Assembly: GCA_932521035.1 (NCBI GenBank)
Contig: OW051493.1
Location: 10,376,001 to 10,440,000 of the forward strand
Direction: 5' to 3'
Source: Oscheius dolichura
Taxonomy: Eukaryota > Nematoda > Chromadorea > Rhabditida > Rhabditidae
DNA length: 64,000 bases
Below, piece by piece: positions 9,821-24,467 of this stretch. Below the pieces are notes generated by a model. The model was not told where the DNA came from. It saw only the letters and a list, made by a program, of their open reading frames with translations, and ran no database searches. Each line of letters begins with the position of its first letter. The stretch's first letter is position 1. A program made the position numbers and the translations under genes.

Positions 9821-11466
9821 TCAGTCTGTAGTTATATGACGTCTTTTTTCCATTTTTCTCTCGAGAGCTGCGGTTTGTAGAGCTTGAGTTCTCTCGGAGT
9901 CTATGGTAGCATAGTTGAATGGCGCAGCTGGCATACTCAATCTGCTTGCGCTTGGTTGTTCAACATTGACTTCAGCATAAATTCCAGGAAGACTAGGTGT
10001 CGGTGGAGCAGATACCTGATGCAATTCTTTCCTTCCACAGTTCCTACTCACCTTTCTTGTTCCGTGTATATTTACATAACTCATAGAACTCCGAGGCGAG
10101 TTATCTGTAGCCGGAATATGACACAAAAGGCCGGCAGAACAGCTGACAGCATCCCTTAATTTACGCTTTTTTGCGTTCGAAGTTCTTTTACCATTTTATT
10201 GGAATGCTATTGGGGTTGGGTGTGACAGGAGATGTTGGCAAACTATTTATACTCGAAGAGGAGTTGGTTCTAGCTCTGTGAAATTTGAAAGCTACTCCTA
10301 AACTTTGTTAATTTCTATGTTATGGTCTGAATTACCATTCCCATCGCTTGTTGGAGTAATGTTCACGTAAGTTGGTGGAATAGGATCAGGGAAAGTATGC
10401 CTGGGAAGAGTCATCATATCAAAATCGTCTCTCCCAGCTCTTGGATTAGTAGATTCAGAACTGAAACACTCTTTGGTTTGGGAGTAAGCTTACATAATAT
10501 TGCCAACAATCTTTGACCCAATTTGATTGTTATCTTTGTTGATTACATATGTAGGAAGGGAGGTAATACTTCCATCAGCATATGTTGCGCTTCTAAATAT
10601 TTTTTCTTTTCTTCGCAATTCGGGAGTTTACCGAGGCCTTGGAGCTGCTGGTAAAGCATTCTGTCGGAATTTTCTTGAAGACAATGAAGCCGCACTCCAT
10701 GAGCTACCACTTCGAGGCAACTTGAACTCATTGCTCACACAGGTTCCTTCGCTTCCAAATCTTTGAAGAGGATTGATTCGCCCTCTATCAATCTCGGTGT
10801 TCAGATCCGGAGCGCTACTTTTAGCTCTTTCTTCTCGATTTGTGTTGCCTTTTCTCTGCGCTTTTGTGTCATTAGCATTTTCCTGTACTCTTTGCTGTAC
10901 TAACTGAAGTATCCTTTATCAACGAGAATTTTACTCGCTTACATGGAAGACTGTATCGGCGTATTGGGTCTGAAAACAATGCAGTCCCTCCCCAGTGGGG
11001 CATCTCCTTCCACTTTCGAAGAAAAATACCCCTGAATTATTTCGTTTTTCCAAGGAACCCTTTTATACCAGCTGAAGTGTATCCGTATCGTCTAATCAAA
11101 TTCAAAGGCCAGCTGACCACTTCAGCCTTCTGTTTGGCTTTAGCCTCTGGTTCCAGCTGTATTTGGTCTGGTAATATTCGAAGCCATGCTGAATAACGTT
11201 TTGCTGGAGGCTGTTTCAATTGGTAGCACACCGGTATTAGGTTCAAGTCACAAGAAAATATTAGGCTCAGCAAATCACGTCGATGAAAGGCGATTTCTCA
11301 CGGCATTCTGTGTTAGCAACCGTTTTCAAGGTCTTTCACACAACGAACCGTGAATGACCCGGTTCCGCCGATGAATATATACTCGGAATTTAGGAGCTGC
11401 TCCGGAGCTACTACTTACAAAATTCCTCCTGGTTCCATTTTCTTCAGTACCCATATTGTTTCCCAT
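9821..11466 (-). CDS. FRS2/DOK-like membrane-anchored PTB adaptor
   Basis: A docking protein for receptor tyrosine kinase signalling, here 404 residues in nine exons. The N-terminus MGNNMG is a consensus myristoylation site, as in FRS2. An IRS-type PTB domain follows at residues about 25-115: KFRVYIHRR, WPLNLIRRYGY and the hallmark FFFESGRRCPTGEGLHCF. The long tail carries tyrosine motifs of the SH2-binding kind: TYVNI and SYVNI (YxN, GRB2 type), YAEV and YATI. The layout matches vertebrate FRS2 and the worm FRS2-like protein ROG-1; I cannot say which worm gene is the orthologue. The join of exon 1 (ends 11359, donor GTCATT) to exon 2 (starts 11210) is the least certain. It starts 115 bp after the stop of the OVCA2 gene on the same strand, with CGCTAAG directly before the ATG, which suggests a downstream operon gene. 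Confidence 0.82.
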
Positions 11467-11580
11467 CTTAGCGAGTAATAAAATCTTCAATACAAAATAA
11501 TAAGATAAGAAGTGGTAGAAAGCCACATGTAAACAATGAAGAATATAATAACAACATTTATTTTAACAACCGGAAACAAA

Positions 11581-12370
11581 TCAAAACTGGGAAAGGAATG
11601 ATAAAAAGTCCTGTTTGAATTTAGTCAAAGAGGGAATAAAATGCCCTCCGTCGTGCTCTATACATTTATGGTCGTCAAATAATAACGCTAACTTTTTACT
11701 AGTTTCAGGCAAAACAATTTGATCATTCTTACCATAAATATGAAGGGAAGGGAAATTTGAAAACCTAACAGAAGTGAGATCATCATGCACGGTAGAAAGA
11801 CTACTAAAACCCGAAAAAAATATCGCAAACCTGACATCTAGCTGAGCACGATTAAGTTTCTCCATAGCTAGAAGCAGATGAACCATCGACGCTCCTTGAC
11901 TAAAACCTAAAAATCCATCAAAAGGACCGTTATGTTTGATGAAATCCAGAGCTGCTTCTACGGATTGATCAAAACCATCGGCTATATCAGTTATGTCCTG
12001 AAAAAAAAGGAAAATAAAACGTTGAAAAAAGACTTACCCTTGAACTGAACTGCTGATGAGGTTTAGAAAACCACCAACCACGAGAGTTTTCCCTGGTATC
12101 ATCATCAGGGACACTAGGTTCCAAAGGTGCTGAAATAAATTTGTTAAAAAATATAAAATACTACAAGATGCCTGCTAATAAGTATGTCCAACACAAACCA
12201 TCGAATGAAAGATATCTAAAAGCCAAAGAAAAACGTGACTAACCTGATAAAAATTCAAAATCGGCTACAGATTTGAACAACTTCCTCATACTTCCAGTCT
12301 TTTCGCGGAAGAGGAGATCGTTTTGTCGGTAGCCGTGGAAGCATAATATCCGGAGCCTTTTACCCGACAT
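11581..12370 (-). CDS. Serine hydrolase, OVCA2/FSH1 family
   Basis: An alpha/beta hydrolase of 211 residues in three exons (12370-12244, 12129-12038, 11997-11581). It opens [18 protein letters not shown], the conserved start with the oxyanion-hole segment FHGYRQN. The catalytic triad is visible: Ser in [10 protein letters not shown], Asp in [10 protein letters not shown] and His in HDGGHFIP. Length and motif spacing match human OVCA2, an esterase acting on long-chain acyl esters. GCTTTTTCAG ends 3 bases before the ATG, a strong trans-splice acceptor. It is the upstream member of a likely two-gene operon with the FRS2-like gene. Confidence 0.93.
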
Positions 12371-13047
12371 AACCCTGAAAAAGCAGTATTATAATGGAGA
12401 AAAAGAGGTGAGGAAAGAGCAAAGAGCCGTGAACGGGGAGCAAAAATTAATTTCTTACACAAAAATTTAAATTTGGCACTTTGCCGGGCGGTTTAGATTC
12501 GCGGGCGTGGTCTTGTCATAGGCTGACGCAAATCGAGCTCGCTGTTTCGGAGAGTGAATAGGGGAGAAATTTCGAGAATTTACGCGTTGATGGCACGCCT
12601 AGAGTTTTCCTGCTACTTCCTGAACCTTATTTTATGTTGAAACCATACCACGGGAGCAGAACGTCAATATGTTATCTCCAAGAGCTCTCCTTTGCTCCAT
12701 TTTGAGTTCTGGATGCATTACTGCGGCCATTTGAGACATGGCCTTTTGTTTGTATTGTTACTTGTGCGCTTCAAGGTTCAACATATCTAATTGCATTCAT
12801 CATTCTGCCTGTCAAGTTACAGCCTTTGAACATTCACGCTCAGCTGCAATTTGTGATTTTATGCCACAGACATTTCGTGAATTGCGTTGAGTGACCTATT
12901 TCAGTGATTCGCCGAATTTTTCACCTTTGCTAGTACGGCACACCCTCTTCGCCCATGCTAGCATGCTATCTATTTGTTACTCGTTGATACTCTTTCTTTT
13001 TTTCTTGCTTTCTTACTGCATTCTTATTTTTGTTCCTTTCAGCCAAA
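12371..13047. promoter_or_regulatory. Divergent spacer, OVCA2 / dnj-13
   Basis: A 677-bp region between divergent start codons that should contain both promoters. I find no coding segment or repeat. It ends in TTCCTTTCAG five bases before the dnj-13 ATG, a trans-splice acceptor. Confidence 0.5.
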
Positions 13048-14399
13048 ATGGGCAAAGATTACTATAAAATTCTTGGAATTGCTAAAGGCGCTTCGGACGA
13101 TGATATCAAAAAGGCCTACAGGAAAATGGCCCTGAAGTATCATCCTGATAAAAATAAAGACCCTGGAGCCGAAGCCAAATTTAAGGTTTGTCTCGTTTAT
13201 ATTTACACCATCCTTTGATGCCACGTGTTGCTAGCAAATTGTTGTTGATAACGATATTTTCAGGATATTGCCGAAGCATATGATGTTCTTTCTGACCCTA
13301 AAAAGAAAGACACGTACGATAGATTCGGAGAAGATGGATTGAAAAATGGCGGCGAAGCAGGATTTGGTGGAGGAGGCGGTGGAGCTCATTATGAGGTGCG
13401 ATTAGTGGATATCTTACAATATTTTTATTTCAGTTCCATGGAGATCCTATGCGAATGTTCGCCCAATTTTTCAATCAAGGAGGAGATCCTTTCGGCGAAA
13501 TGTTTGGCGGAGGAGGAGGTGGTGGACCTCAGATGTTCTTCAACATGGGAGGCGGTGGAGGTCACGGTATGGAAGAAATGTATTTCCCGGGTGGTGGTGG
13601 CGGTCGAAGAGGTGAATACTTAAAATTTTCAGTATATCTCGTATGTGTTTTTGTAAAAAAAAGGAACTCAAGAGACGTTATTTTTCAGGCCCTCCGCGGC
13701 AAGATCCTACTGTTCAACATGAACTCGCTGTTAGCCTTGAAGATATTAATAGCGGTACCGTAAAGAAAATGAAGATCACAAGGTTCGTCCAATTTCTGTT
13801 TTTACAATCAAGTGTGCATTTTAGGAAAGTCCTAAACGCGGATGGTGTTTCAACACGCGTAGAAGATAAAGTTTTGAGTATTAATGTAAAGCCTGGATGG
13901 AAATCTGGAACTAAAATCACTTTCCCTAAAGAAGGTGATCAACATCCAGGTAGAACACCGGCTGATATTGTTTTCGTTATTAAGGTTAGTAACGCTTGCT
14001 CTATGAATACATTAGATCTCATTATTTTTTAAACAAATTTAACATTTCAGGACAAACCTCATCCTACTTTTAAGCGTGAAGGAACTGATATAAAATATGT
14101 CCACAAGCTTCCGTTGAAAGATGCATTGTGTGGTACTACGGTGAATGTTCCTCTTCTAGGAGGGGGCACACAGCAGATAAAAATTTCTGATGTTATTAGA
14201 CCTGGAACTATAAGGAGGTTTGATATGACTTTTGCTATATGCTTACCTTTATGATTTCAGATTGACAGGCAAGGGTCTTCCTAACCCGAAATCACCTGGA
14301 GTACGCGGTGACATAATTGTTGAATTTGATATTCACTTCCCGCCATCTTTATCAGAAACACAGAAGGCACAACTAAACCAACTTTTACCTTCTCTATAG
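13048..14399 (+). CDS. dnj-13: DnaJ/HSP40 co-chaperone, type II (DNAJB1/DNAJB4-like)
   Basis: A cytosolic J-protein that hands substrates to HSP70 and stimulates its ATPase. Seven exons give 335 residues. The J domain begins [20 protein letters not shown] with the HPD motif in [11 protein letters not shown] Gly-rich and Phe-rich region follows (residues about 75-150, with many GGA and GGT codons). The C-terminal peptide-binding domains CTD I and II include [17 protein letters not shown] and [11 protein letters not shown]. There is no Cys-rich zinc finger, hence type II. The length is very close to C. elegans DNJ-13. The GCDH gene follows on the same strand 226 bp downstream; I recall the same order in C. 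elegans, so a shared operon is possible. Confidence 0.95.
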
Positions 14400-14624
14400 G
14401 CTTGTGTTTCTCGTTATATGTTTATTTTCCTGTGGCGGGTCACTTGTACTTCCAAAAATAGTCTATTATTGTTCATTGATAATTGCTTGTCACCTTATTT
14501 AGACCGTACTTGCATTTGTGACTATAAATCTTACATTATTTTGATCTCCTCATCTTAATTTGTAGTAGTTCATTTATGATACCGTTCAAAGTGAAGCAAA
14601 AACGTGGAACTAACGAGATTAGCG

Positions 14625-16302
14625 ATGCTCTCCCGACATACTTCGCAATTTCTGCGAAAGGGACTAAATATTTCTTCTAAAGTAGCATCTGCAAGGAAGT
14701 TGACGATAGGTTTCAACTACAAGGATATTTTTGATATTCGATCACAACTAACGGAAGAAGAATGCTCACTAATGGATTCTACGCATGACTATTGTCAGTC
14801 AAAACTTCAGCCACGGGTTACAGAAGCTTTTCGCCATGAAAGTAAGCTTTTATTCTATACTGTACTGTTTATATGTCGCTTAAAATTTGTTAAAATGCAA
14901 AGAGCAATTTAATTATGTTTATGTAGTTGCAAAATTCTTTCTATTATAGAATATGATTCGTCAGTATTGCGTGAAATGGGAGAGATGGGTCTTCTTGGAG
15001 CTCCCTATCATGTAACATGGATATCGAAATATTTTAAATTTTATTTCAGGGATATGGCTGTGCCGGAACTAGCATCGTTGGATATGGATTAATTGCTCGT
15101 GAAGTTGAACGCGTTGATTCTGGATATAGATCGGCTATGAGTGTGCAAACTAGTCTTGTTATCAATCCTATTTATACATATGGTTAGAATATTTTTGTAC
15201 AATAAATTATTGAATTTAGGTTCTGAGGAGCAAAAAGAGAAATTTATTCCTGGCTTAGCCAGTGGAGAGCTAATTGGTTGTTTTGGACTGACCGAGCCGA
15301 ATCACGGATCAAATCCTGGAGGAATGGAAACTAAAGCAAAGTAGTTTCTTCTACTAAATGCTTTAAATAAAAATTGCTTAGATGGGATGAAAAGACAAAA
15401 ACATATAAATTATCTGGAACAAAGACTTGGATCACTAATTCTCCCGCTGCCGATGTGTTTATTGTATGGGCTCGCAGTGACCGCCACGGGAATGCAGTTA
15501 AAGTAAATCATGCGTATTGCTTTTATATTTCTTTATTAAGGGGTTCATATTGGAGAAAGGCATGGATGGTTTGACCGCTCCAAAAATTGAGGGAAAAGTT
15601 TCATTGAGAGCTTCGATTACTGGACAAATTTGTATGGACGATGTTCCCGTTCCTGAAGCAAATCTTCTTCCTAAAACAATAGGACTTGCTGGACCTTTTG
15701 GATGTCTCAACGCTGCTCGTCTTGGAATTGCTTTCGGAGCTCTTGGTGCAGCTGAAGAGTGCTTCCATTTATCTCGTCAATATGCTCTTGATAGGTTTAC
15801 TTCTTTTGTATATATTTATCTTTATTTTTAGAATACAATTTGGAAAACCTCTAGCCCAAACACAATTGATACAGCTTAAATTTGCTGATATGGCAACCGA
15901 TATTACTCTTGGACTTCAAGGATGTATCAGAATCGGTCGGCTGAAGGTAACGAAGATAATTAATTGGTATTTGTGTTTTAGGAAGAGGATAAACTTATTC
16001 CTGAGCAAATATCTATGATGAAGAGATATTCCTGTGGAAAAGCTTTAGACATTGCCCGGAAGGCTCGTGATATTCTAGGAGGAAATGGTATTTTACTTTT
16101 TGAAGCGGTATAAATTTTTTTTTTCATAGGAATCGTAGATGAATATCAAATCATCCGGCATATGGTCAATTTGGAAACCGTAAATACATATGAAGGTATA
16201 TTTTATTGCTTGTTTTTTTCCATCTTACCTTTTGTAGGTACTCACGATATTCATGCGCTAGCGTTGGGACGAGCTATTACCGGTCTTCAAGCATTCCAAT
16301 AA
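14625..16302 (+). CDS. Glutaryl-CoA dehydrogenase, mitochondrial
   Basis: A FAD-dependent acyl-CoA dehydrogenase that turns glutaryl-CoA into crotonyl-CoA in lysine and tryptophan breakdown. Ten exons give 419 residues, close to human GCDH. The N-terminus [19 protein letters not shown] is basic and Ser-rich, a plausible mitochondrial targeting peptide. Family marks are [31 protein letters not shown], the helix [19 protein letters not shown], and the catalytic glutamate in [19 protein letters not shown]. One intron (15503-15540) is only 38 nt. The stop lies 47 bp from the convergent mks-3 stop. Confidence 0.95.
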
Positions 16303-16348
16303 TCACTGTATAGAGAGGGATATAAAAAGTTTTATTTGACGTTTATTT

Positions 16349-20091
<3,743 letters not shown>

Positions 20092-20119
20092 ATAAGGTGG
20101 TTTCTCTCCTTTTGGCTAG

Positions 20120-20133
20120 GTTGCTATGACTAC
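20120..20133 (+). promoter_or_regulatory. Candidate X-box (RFX/DAF-19 site) upstream of mks-3
   Basis: The sequence GTTGCTATGACTAC lies 29 bp upstream of the mks-3 ATG. It fits the worm X-box consensus RYYNYYATRRNRAC at 13 of 14 positions (T instead of R at position 12). Ciliary transition-zone genes in worms are usually driven by DAF-19 through such a site, most often within about 200 bp of the start. The match is imperfect, so this is an inference. Confidence 0.45.
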
Positions 20134-20210
20134 GTGGCGCCTTCCCGCTTGTCCACCCATTTGCCATGGTCGTATTGGGGGATAAGGGAGCTGTGGCCAC
20201 TGCGGAGGAA

Positions 20211-20239
20211 CCACAGCGACGCGGCTGTCTAACTGTGGC
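20211..20239 (-). repeat. Hairpin repeat, copy 2
   Basis: Reverse-orientation copy in the spacer between mks-3 and rab-3. It reads CCACAGCGACGCGG followed by CTGTCTAACTGTGGC. The centre differs from other copies. Confidence 0.8.
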
Positions 20240-20560
20240 GCGGAAGGAAGTTCAAAAGAAGCAATCACTAGCCTTTATTATCATAAATTATTTTATAAAA
20301 ACAATACAAAGACAAATTAAAAAGGAATAAATTATTAATAAAATCTTCTAATTTTCGGAGATGGTTCACAATCTCCTGGGTGTTTTCTTGGTTATTTACA
20401 CATACACAAAGTGACGGATGGGATTAATCTGGGGGTGATTCGAATATTTAACTTAAAAAAACTACTGGGATATATTTAAATCTTATAGGAAAAGCAGTCT
20501 AGGGTAAAGAGATCCCTGGCTGGGAAATAATATAATTTTAAGTGAAGGAATGAAGGAGTT

Positions 20561-22290
20561 TCAGCAGTTGCACGACTGCTGAGCTGGCTTTTGAGTTGTA
20601 TTGGCATCTAATCGCTGGCCTTTTGGCTGTTGTTGAGGGTCCTGAACAGATAAATTTGATAGATTATGGGGATTAGAAAGAGGAGGAAAGTTGAGGCCAC
20701 CCACCTTATCCAGGCTCTCGGCCATCTTGTCACAGATGATCTCTACGAGCTTCTCGAAGACAGCTTTCACATTTATATTTTCCTTAGCCGACGTCTCGAA
20801 GAATTCCAGCCCGAGCTGATCTGCCAACTGGCGTCCCCTCTCAAACGAGACGATCCTTTCTCCTTCCATATCACACTTGTTTCCCACCAGAACAACTTGA
20901 GCATTTTCCCAGGAATATGTCTTGATTTGAGTGCACCTGAAATTTCTTGAATTGATGACTATTAGAGAGTGGCTCGGACCAATCCTGTACGGCGTTGAAG
21001 GACTCCTCATTGGTGATGTCATACATCAGGATGAAGCCCATGGCTCCGCGGTAATAGGCCGTTGTGATGGTACGGTACCTCTCCTGGCCAGCTGTGTCCC
21101 ATATTTGCAGCTTTACTCTCTTCTCTCCGCGGAAAACAGTTTTCACCTGGAAAAATAATAAAATAATCAGGAGTCGACGGCAGTAAACTGACTTTAAAAT
21201 CAATTCCTACAGTAGATACGAAGGCAGAGGTGAAAGAGTCATCACAGTAACGGAAGAGGAAGGAAGTTTTACCAACGGACGAATTGCCGATGATCAGCAA
21301 CTGAAAGAAGAGAATTTTTAGAGCCCTCAGGTCCGACTGGGTAGAATTTCTGGTCCTCCTTCATGGAAATATTCTTTCTTTATCCATTACAACCCATTTT
21401 TCCAACGTTTCCCCCACAGTCAGTGCGCCACAGCAACTCGGCTGTTTAACTGTGGCTGTGCCGGATGCGGGCTCGCGTGAGAGAGTTCCCTCCATGAAAA
21501 GCTCATCTTCCCCTCCTCATAAAGGGCGTTTATTCTCTCTACTCCCTTAGATTTATGGACACCTCAGCCATTAACGGCGGGTAAGCTCCCTCTCTCTATA
21601 TTCGCCGAATACTACGGGGGATCAATACTAAAGCTGGCAGAGAATGAAAACCAAAAACGACGCTTACCCTGGGCTCTATCACGGAGGAGGCCATTTTCGA
21701 GAGAGAGAGAGAGAGGGGGGGGGGGGCGAGAAAGAGAAACATTAAAGTTTGTACTTCTCTCGGCTGGGCAAATACGGGAGCGAGAGAGGGGAACTGAAAA
21801 AGTTACCCCTTGGCTCCCATTTTCTATCCTCTGTCTGCCCCCTGAGCTCTTCGTTTATTTTGGCTTCAATTACCACTTTAGGAGGCGGGAAGGAGCTGTC
21901 ATTTGCCACCTTCAAGCAGAAACAACGAACACAATGAGATTAAAAAATGTTTGGGAGCTGCTTTTGATCCAGATAATCCAAAATTACGGTATATTTGGGA
22001 CGTCAGGATAGGGGATGAGGGAAAAGGGTCTAAAATCCTCCCTAAATTAGTTCTATGGGAAACTTTTAGCTTGATTATGAATAAATCAAGTCATTTGCAT
22101 TTGAATGAACTCAAATGAAGCTCGGAGAAAATTTAGAATTCCTCTACTACCCGTCACGTAATCTTATACATCATTTCACAACTCGATTCCATCCATTTTC
22201 TTCTTCGAATTCTAAATAGAAGCTTACCTTGAACATATAGTCAAAGTTCTGATCCCCACTGGGCTGTTGTCCTCCTCCAGCGGCTGCCAT
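20561..22290 (-). CDS. rab-3: Small GTPase RAB-3, synaptic vesicle
   Basis: A Rab GTPase that tethers synaptic vesicles near release sites. Five exons (22290-22228, 21300-21193, 21146-20980, 20936-20705, 20641-20561) give 216 residues. It starts [21 protein letters not shown] motifs are GNSSVGKTS (P-loop), WDTAGQE (G3), VGNKCDME (G4) and ETSAKENI (G5). The C-terminus SCNC is a CxC double geranylgeranylation site. Near identity to C. elegans RAB-3 through the G domain makes the call certain. The ATG follows a CTTTTTCAG acceptor directly, so trans-splicing is likely. The last intron is 63 nt, a multiple of three with no stop, so it can be read through. Intron 1 (21301-22227) holds a hairpin repeat and a possible alternative first exon. 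Confidence 0.98.
21427..21456 (-). repeat. Hairpin repeat, copy 3 (rab-3 intron 1)
   Basis: Reverse-orientation copy inside rab-3 intron 1, GCCACAGCAACTCGGC then TGTTTAACTGTGGC. The outer stems are intact. Confidence 0.85.
21668..21694 (-). other. Possible alternative first exon of rab-3
   Basis: The minus strand reads ATG and eight more codons (MASSVIEPR), then a strong GTAAGC donor in phase 0. This is the phase needed to splice onto rab-3 exon 2 at 21300. The product would lack the FDYMFK segment. There is no direct proof of use. Confidence 0.3.
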
Positions 22291-23683
22291 CTGAAAAAGG
22301 AGAAGTCAATTATGGCTGGGAGGGCAGGAAGGCAGAAGAACAGCTGAGGGCGCGACGCGCCCCGTACACGACTGGCGATAAGAAGTGTTACGAGGCGAAG
22401 GTGACAAATTAGGCAGACAGAGAGAGATGCTAACATAATGGGAGGCAAGTTGACGTTATATTGGAAGGAGCGCAGTTCTGGGTCCCAGAGAGGAATCAAT
22501 AGGCGGCCGCGACGGCCGATTCCAGCCGCCGGACGACGTCGCATCGATGTTCAATGGCTTTGGTTTGACGAGGCGAAGCCGTGGGGAGCGGGAGACTAGC
22601 CGGCCGGCTGGCCCTCTCTCTCCTTTGGTGGAAGCCTTCTATTTTGTTAGAAACTCCGCGCCACACACTCTATAAATTATTACCCCCCCGTCGTCGGGAA
22701 GTTTGCTTCGTTAATTGGACGACGACGGCGACGGGGTCCCCTTCTACGCGAGGAGATAGGGATAATGGAGAGCGGGAGCGATTAAAGCCGAGGTAGACAT
22801 TGATTTCAAGAGGCGGGATCTCTTCTTTTCTTCAAAAAGAGGGAGTGAGCAGTGTGAAGAGGAGCCGGTCAACTGGAAACTCTATACGAACTGAGGTGGC
22901 TGAAGTATGGTGTGACTTCTAGGGGGAAGCTGTGGGAGAGGCCGGGAAGCCATCCAGTTCTCATTATAAAGGGATACTGTAGAATCTACTGAAGGGTTCG
23001 CCCTCATTCAAGAGAAGCTAATCACAAATGCACCTGGCCAACTTGACTTCCCATTTAGAGAAGAAAGAAAATTATTAGTCTGCACTTTTCCAATTTCCCC
23101 CGCACCTGCAGTTCTTATTGGATTGCCTATTGATCACAATTCCCTATGAGAACATCCTATTTCAAAAGAGAGGATCCTACAAACAGGGAGGAAAGGGGGC
23201 GAGGCAGGGGAAGGATATCTGGGGTCTTTACAAGAAGACGTTCCCTATGCTTCCCTAGGCTATCGAAGCTCTCAAGAGGCTACCAGGAGAGATCTTTAGC
23301 CTCCAATTTCTAACGGATAAAACCATTCCTGGGGGAATCCCAATCTGGAAAAGTTCCTTTGGGCACTCAACCTGGAGATGAGCCAGGTAAAGAAATAGAG
23401 ACAAATAAGGAAGAAGCGGAGTTAATTCTGAACCCAGAGCCTTACAGCCACCAGTAACGATCTCCTGATAGAGGATAGAAGATAGAAGAAAGTGGTATTT
23501 GGATCCATAACCGACCTCTTTGCAATCGTTGCAAGGGCAACGTCGACGCATGGAGAAACAAGAGAGAAGAAAATGACTGCGTGGTGGTGACGATGGCGGC
23601 GATTTATTCCCATATGGTCACAGGCGATCGGCCCCGTACAAGCATATCGATCTAGTGGGAAAAGGGATGACGTCGTCGTCAAT

Positions 23684-23809
23684 CGAATTCTCTCCGTTAG
23701 CAGCGAAAGCAGCAACGAAAAAAACGTTGTCGAATTCTCTCCGTCAGTAGCGTCGTCAGCAGCGAATTCTCTCCGTCAGCAGCGAAAGCAGCAGCGAAAA
23801 AAACGTTGG
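23684..23809. repeat. Three-unit tandem repeat
   Basis: Two near-identical 46-nt units (23684-23729, 23763-23808) flank a shortened unit (23730-23762). Each begins CGAATTCTCTCCGT, and the full units end CGAAAAAAACGTTG. The inner trinucleotide AGCAGC/AGCGAA varies between units. No function is visible. Confidence 0.85.
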
Positions 23810-23969
23810 AACCAGGATGTTTGACTAGCCGAGAGGATACCTACGCCACTAGAGAACGAGAGGGAGGGGGAAGCCAATTAGCCGAGTGATTACATTCCTT
23901 ACTAGAAGAATGGACCAGGTGGAGTGAAAATGTTGAGGGAATGCCAACAGTTACGCTGTTCTGGAGACA

Positions 23970-23999
23970 GCCACAGTTAGACAGCTGTGTTGCTGTGGC
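23970..23999 (+). repeat. Hairpin repeat, copy 4
   Basis: A consensus copy: GCCACAGTTAGACAGC then TGTGTTGCTGTGGC. It is followed after nine bases by copy 5 in the same orientation. Confidence 0.9.
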
Positions 24000-24008
24000 A
24001 TGCTCCCT

Positions 24009-24037
24009 CCACAGTTAGACAGCTATGCCCCTGTGGC
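24009..24037 (+). repeat. Hairpin repeat, copy 5
   Basis: A diverged copy with CCACAGTTAGACAGC at the left and CCCTGTGGC at the right. It is in tandem with copy 4. Confidence 0.8.
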
Positions 24038-24431
24038 TCCTTGGCTATAGGTAAATTTTAACAAAATTGAGTGTCATAATAGCAAGAAAGGACAAATAAG
24101 ACAACCCTGTGATCAATTACGAACGCTACTTTGCCCCGAAGAGAATACCTAGCCATATGATCGAGTGGTCCCTATAGGGGATATGAAGATGAACAGGTGT
24201 CAGAGCTAATGAAAGAGCTGGCAGAGGGGATAAACACCCGCCCATTGTGTTGTCTAAAAAAATTGAATTCACATTGACGTGACGAGAGAAATAGGAGACA
24301 GCCCTCACTCGGAGGGAGGACGCTTCGTCGGATTTCGATTTCCATTGCGCTAGCCCCACTTCTCCCAAAAGGCATACTACTACTAACCTTATTCTATACC
24401 TGGAAGGGGGTGGGAAGGGCGCAAGACTCAC

Positions 24432-24467
24432 CAGAACTATGTCATCACTCAGCCGGACGGTGTACAT
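24432..24467 (-). other. Possible distal first exon (MYTVRLSDDIVL)
   Basis: ATG plus eleven codons, then CTG followed by a GTGAGT donor in phase 0, on the same strand as rab-3 and 2.1 kb upstream of its start codon. It could splice to rab-3 exon 2 or belong to an unrecognised gene. I see no matching downstream exon in between. Confidence 0.2.

Noticed and set aside
23255..23715. Cys-containing frame MRRRCPCNDCKE and overlaps upstream of rab-3
   Set aside because: It overlaps the tandem repeat, the donor is weak, and there is no partner exon.
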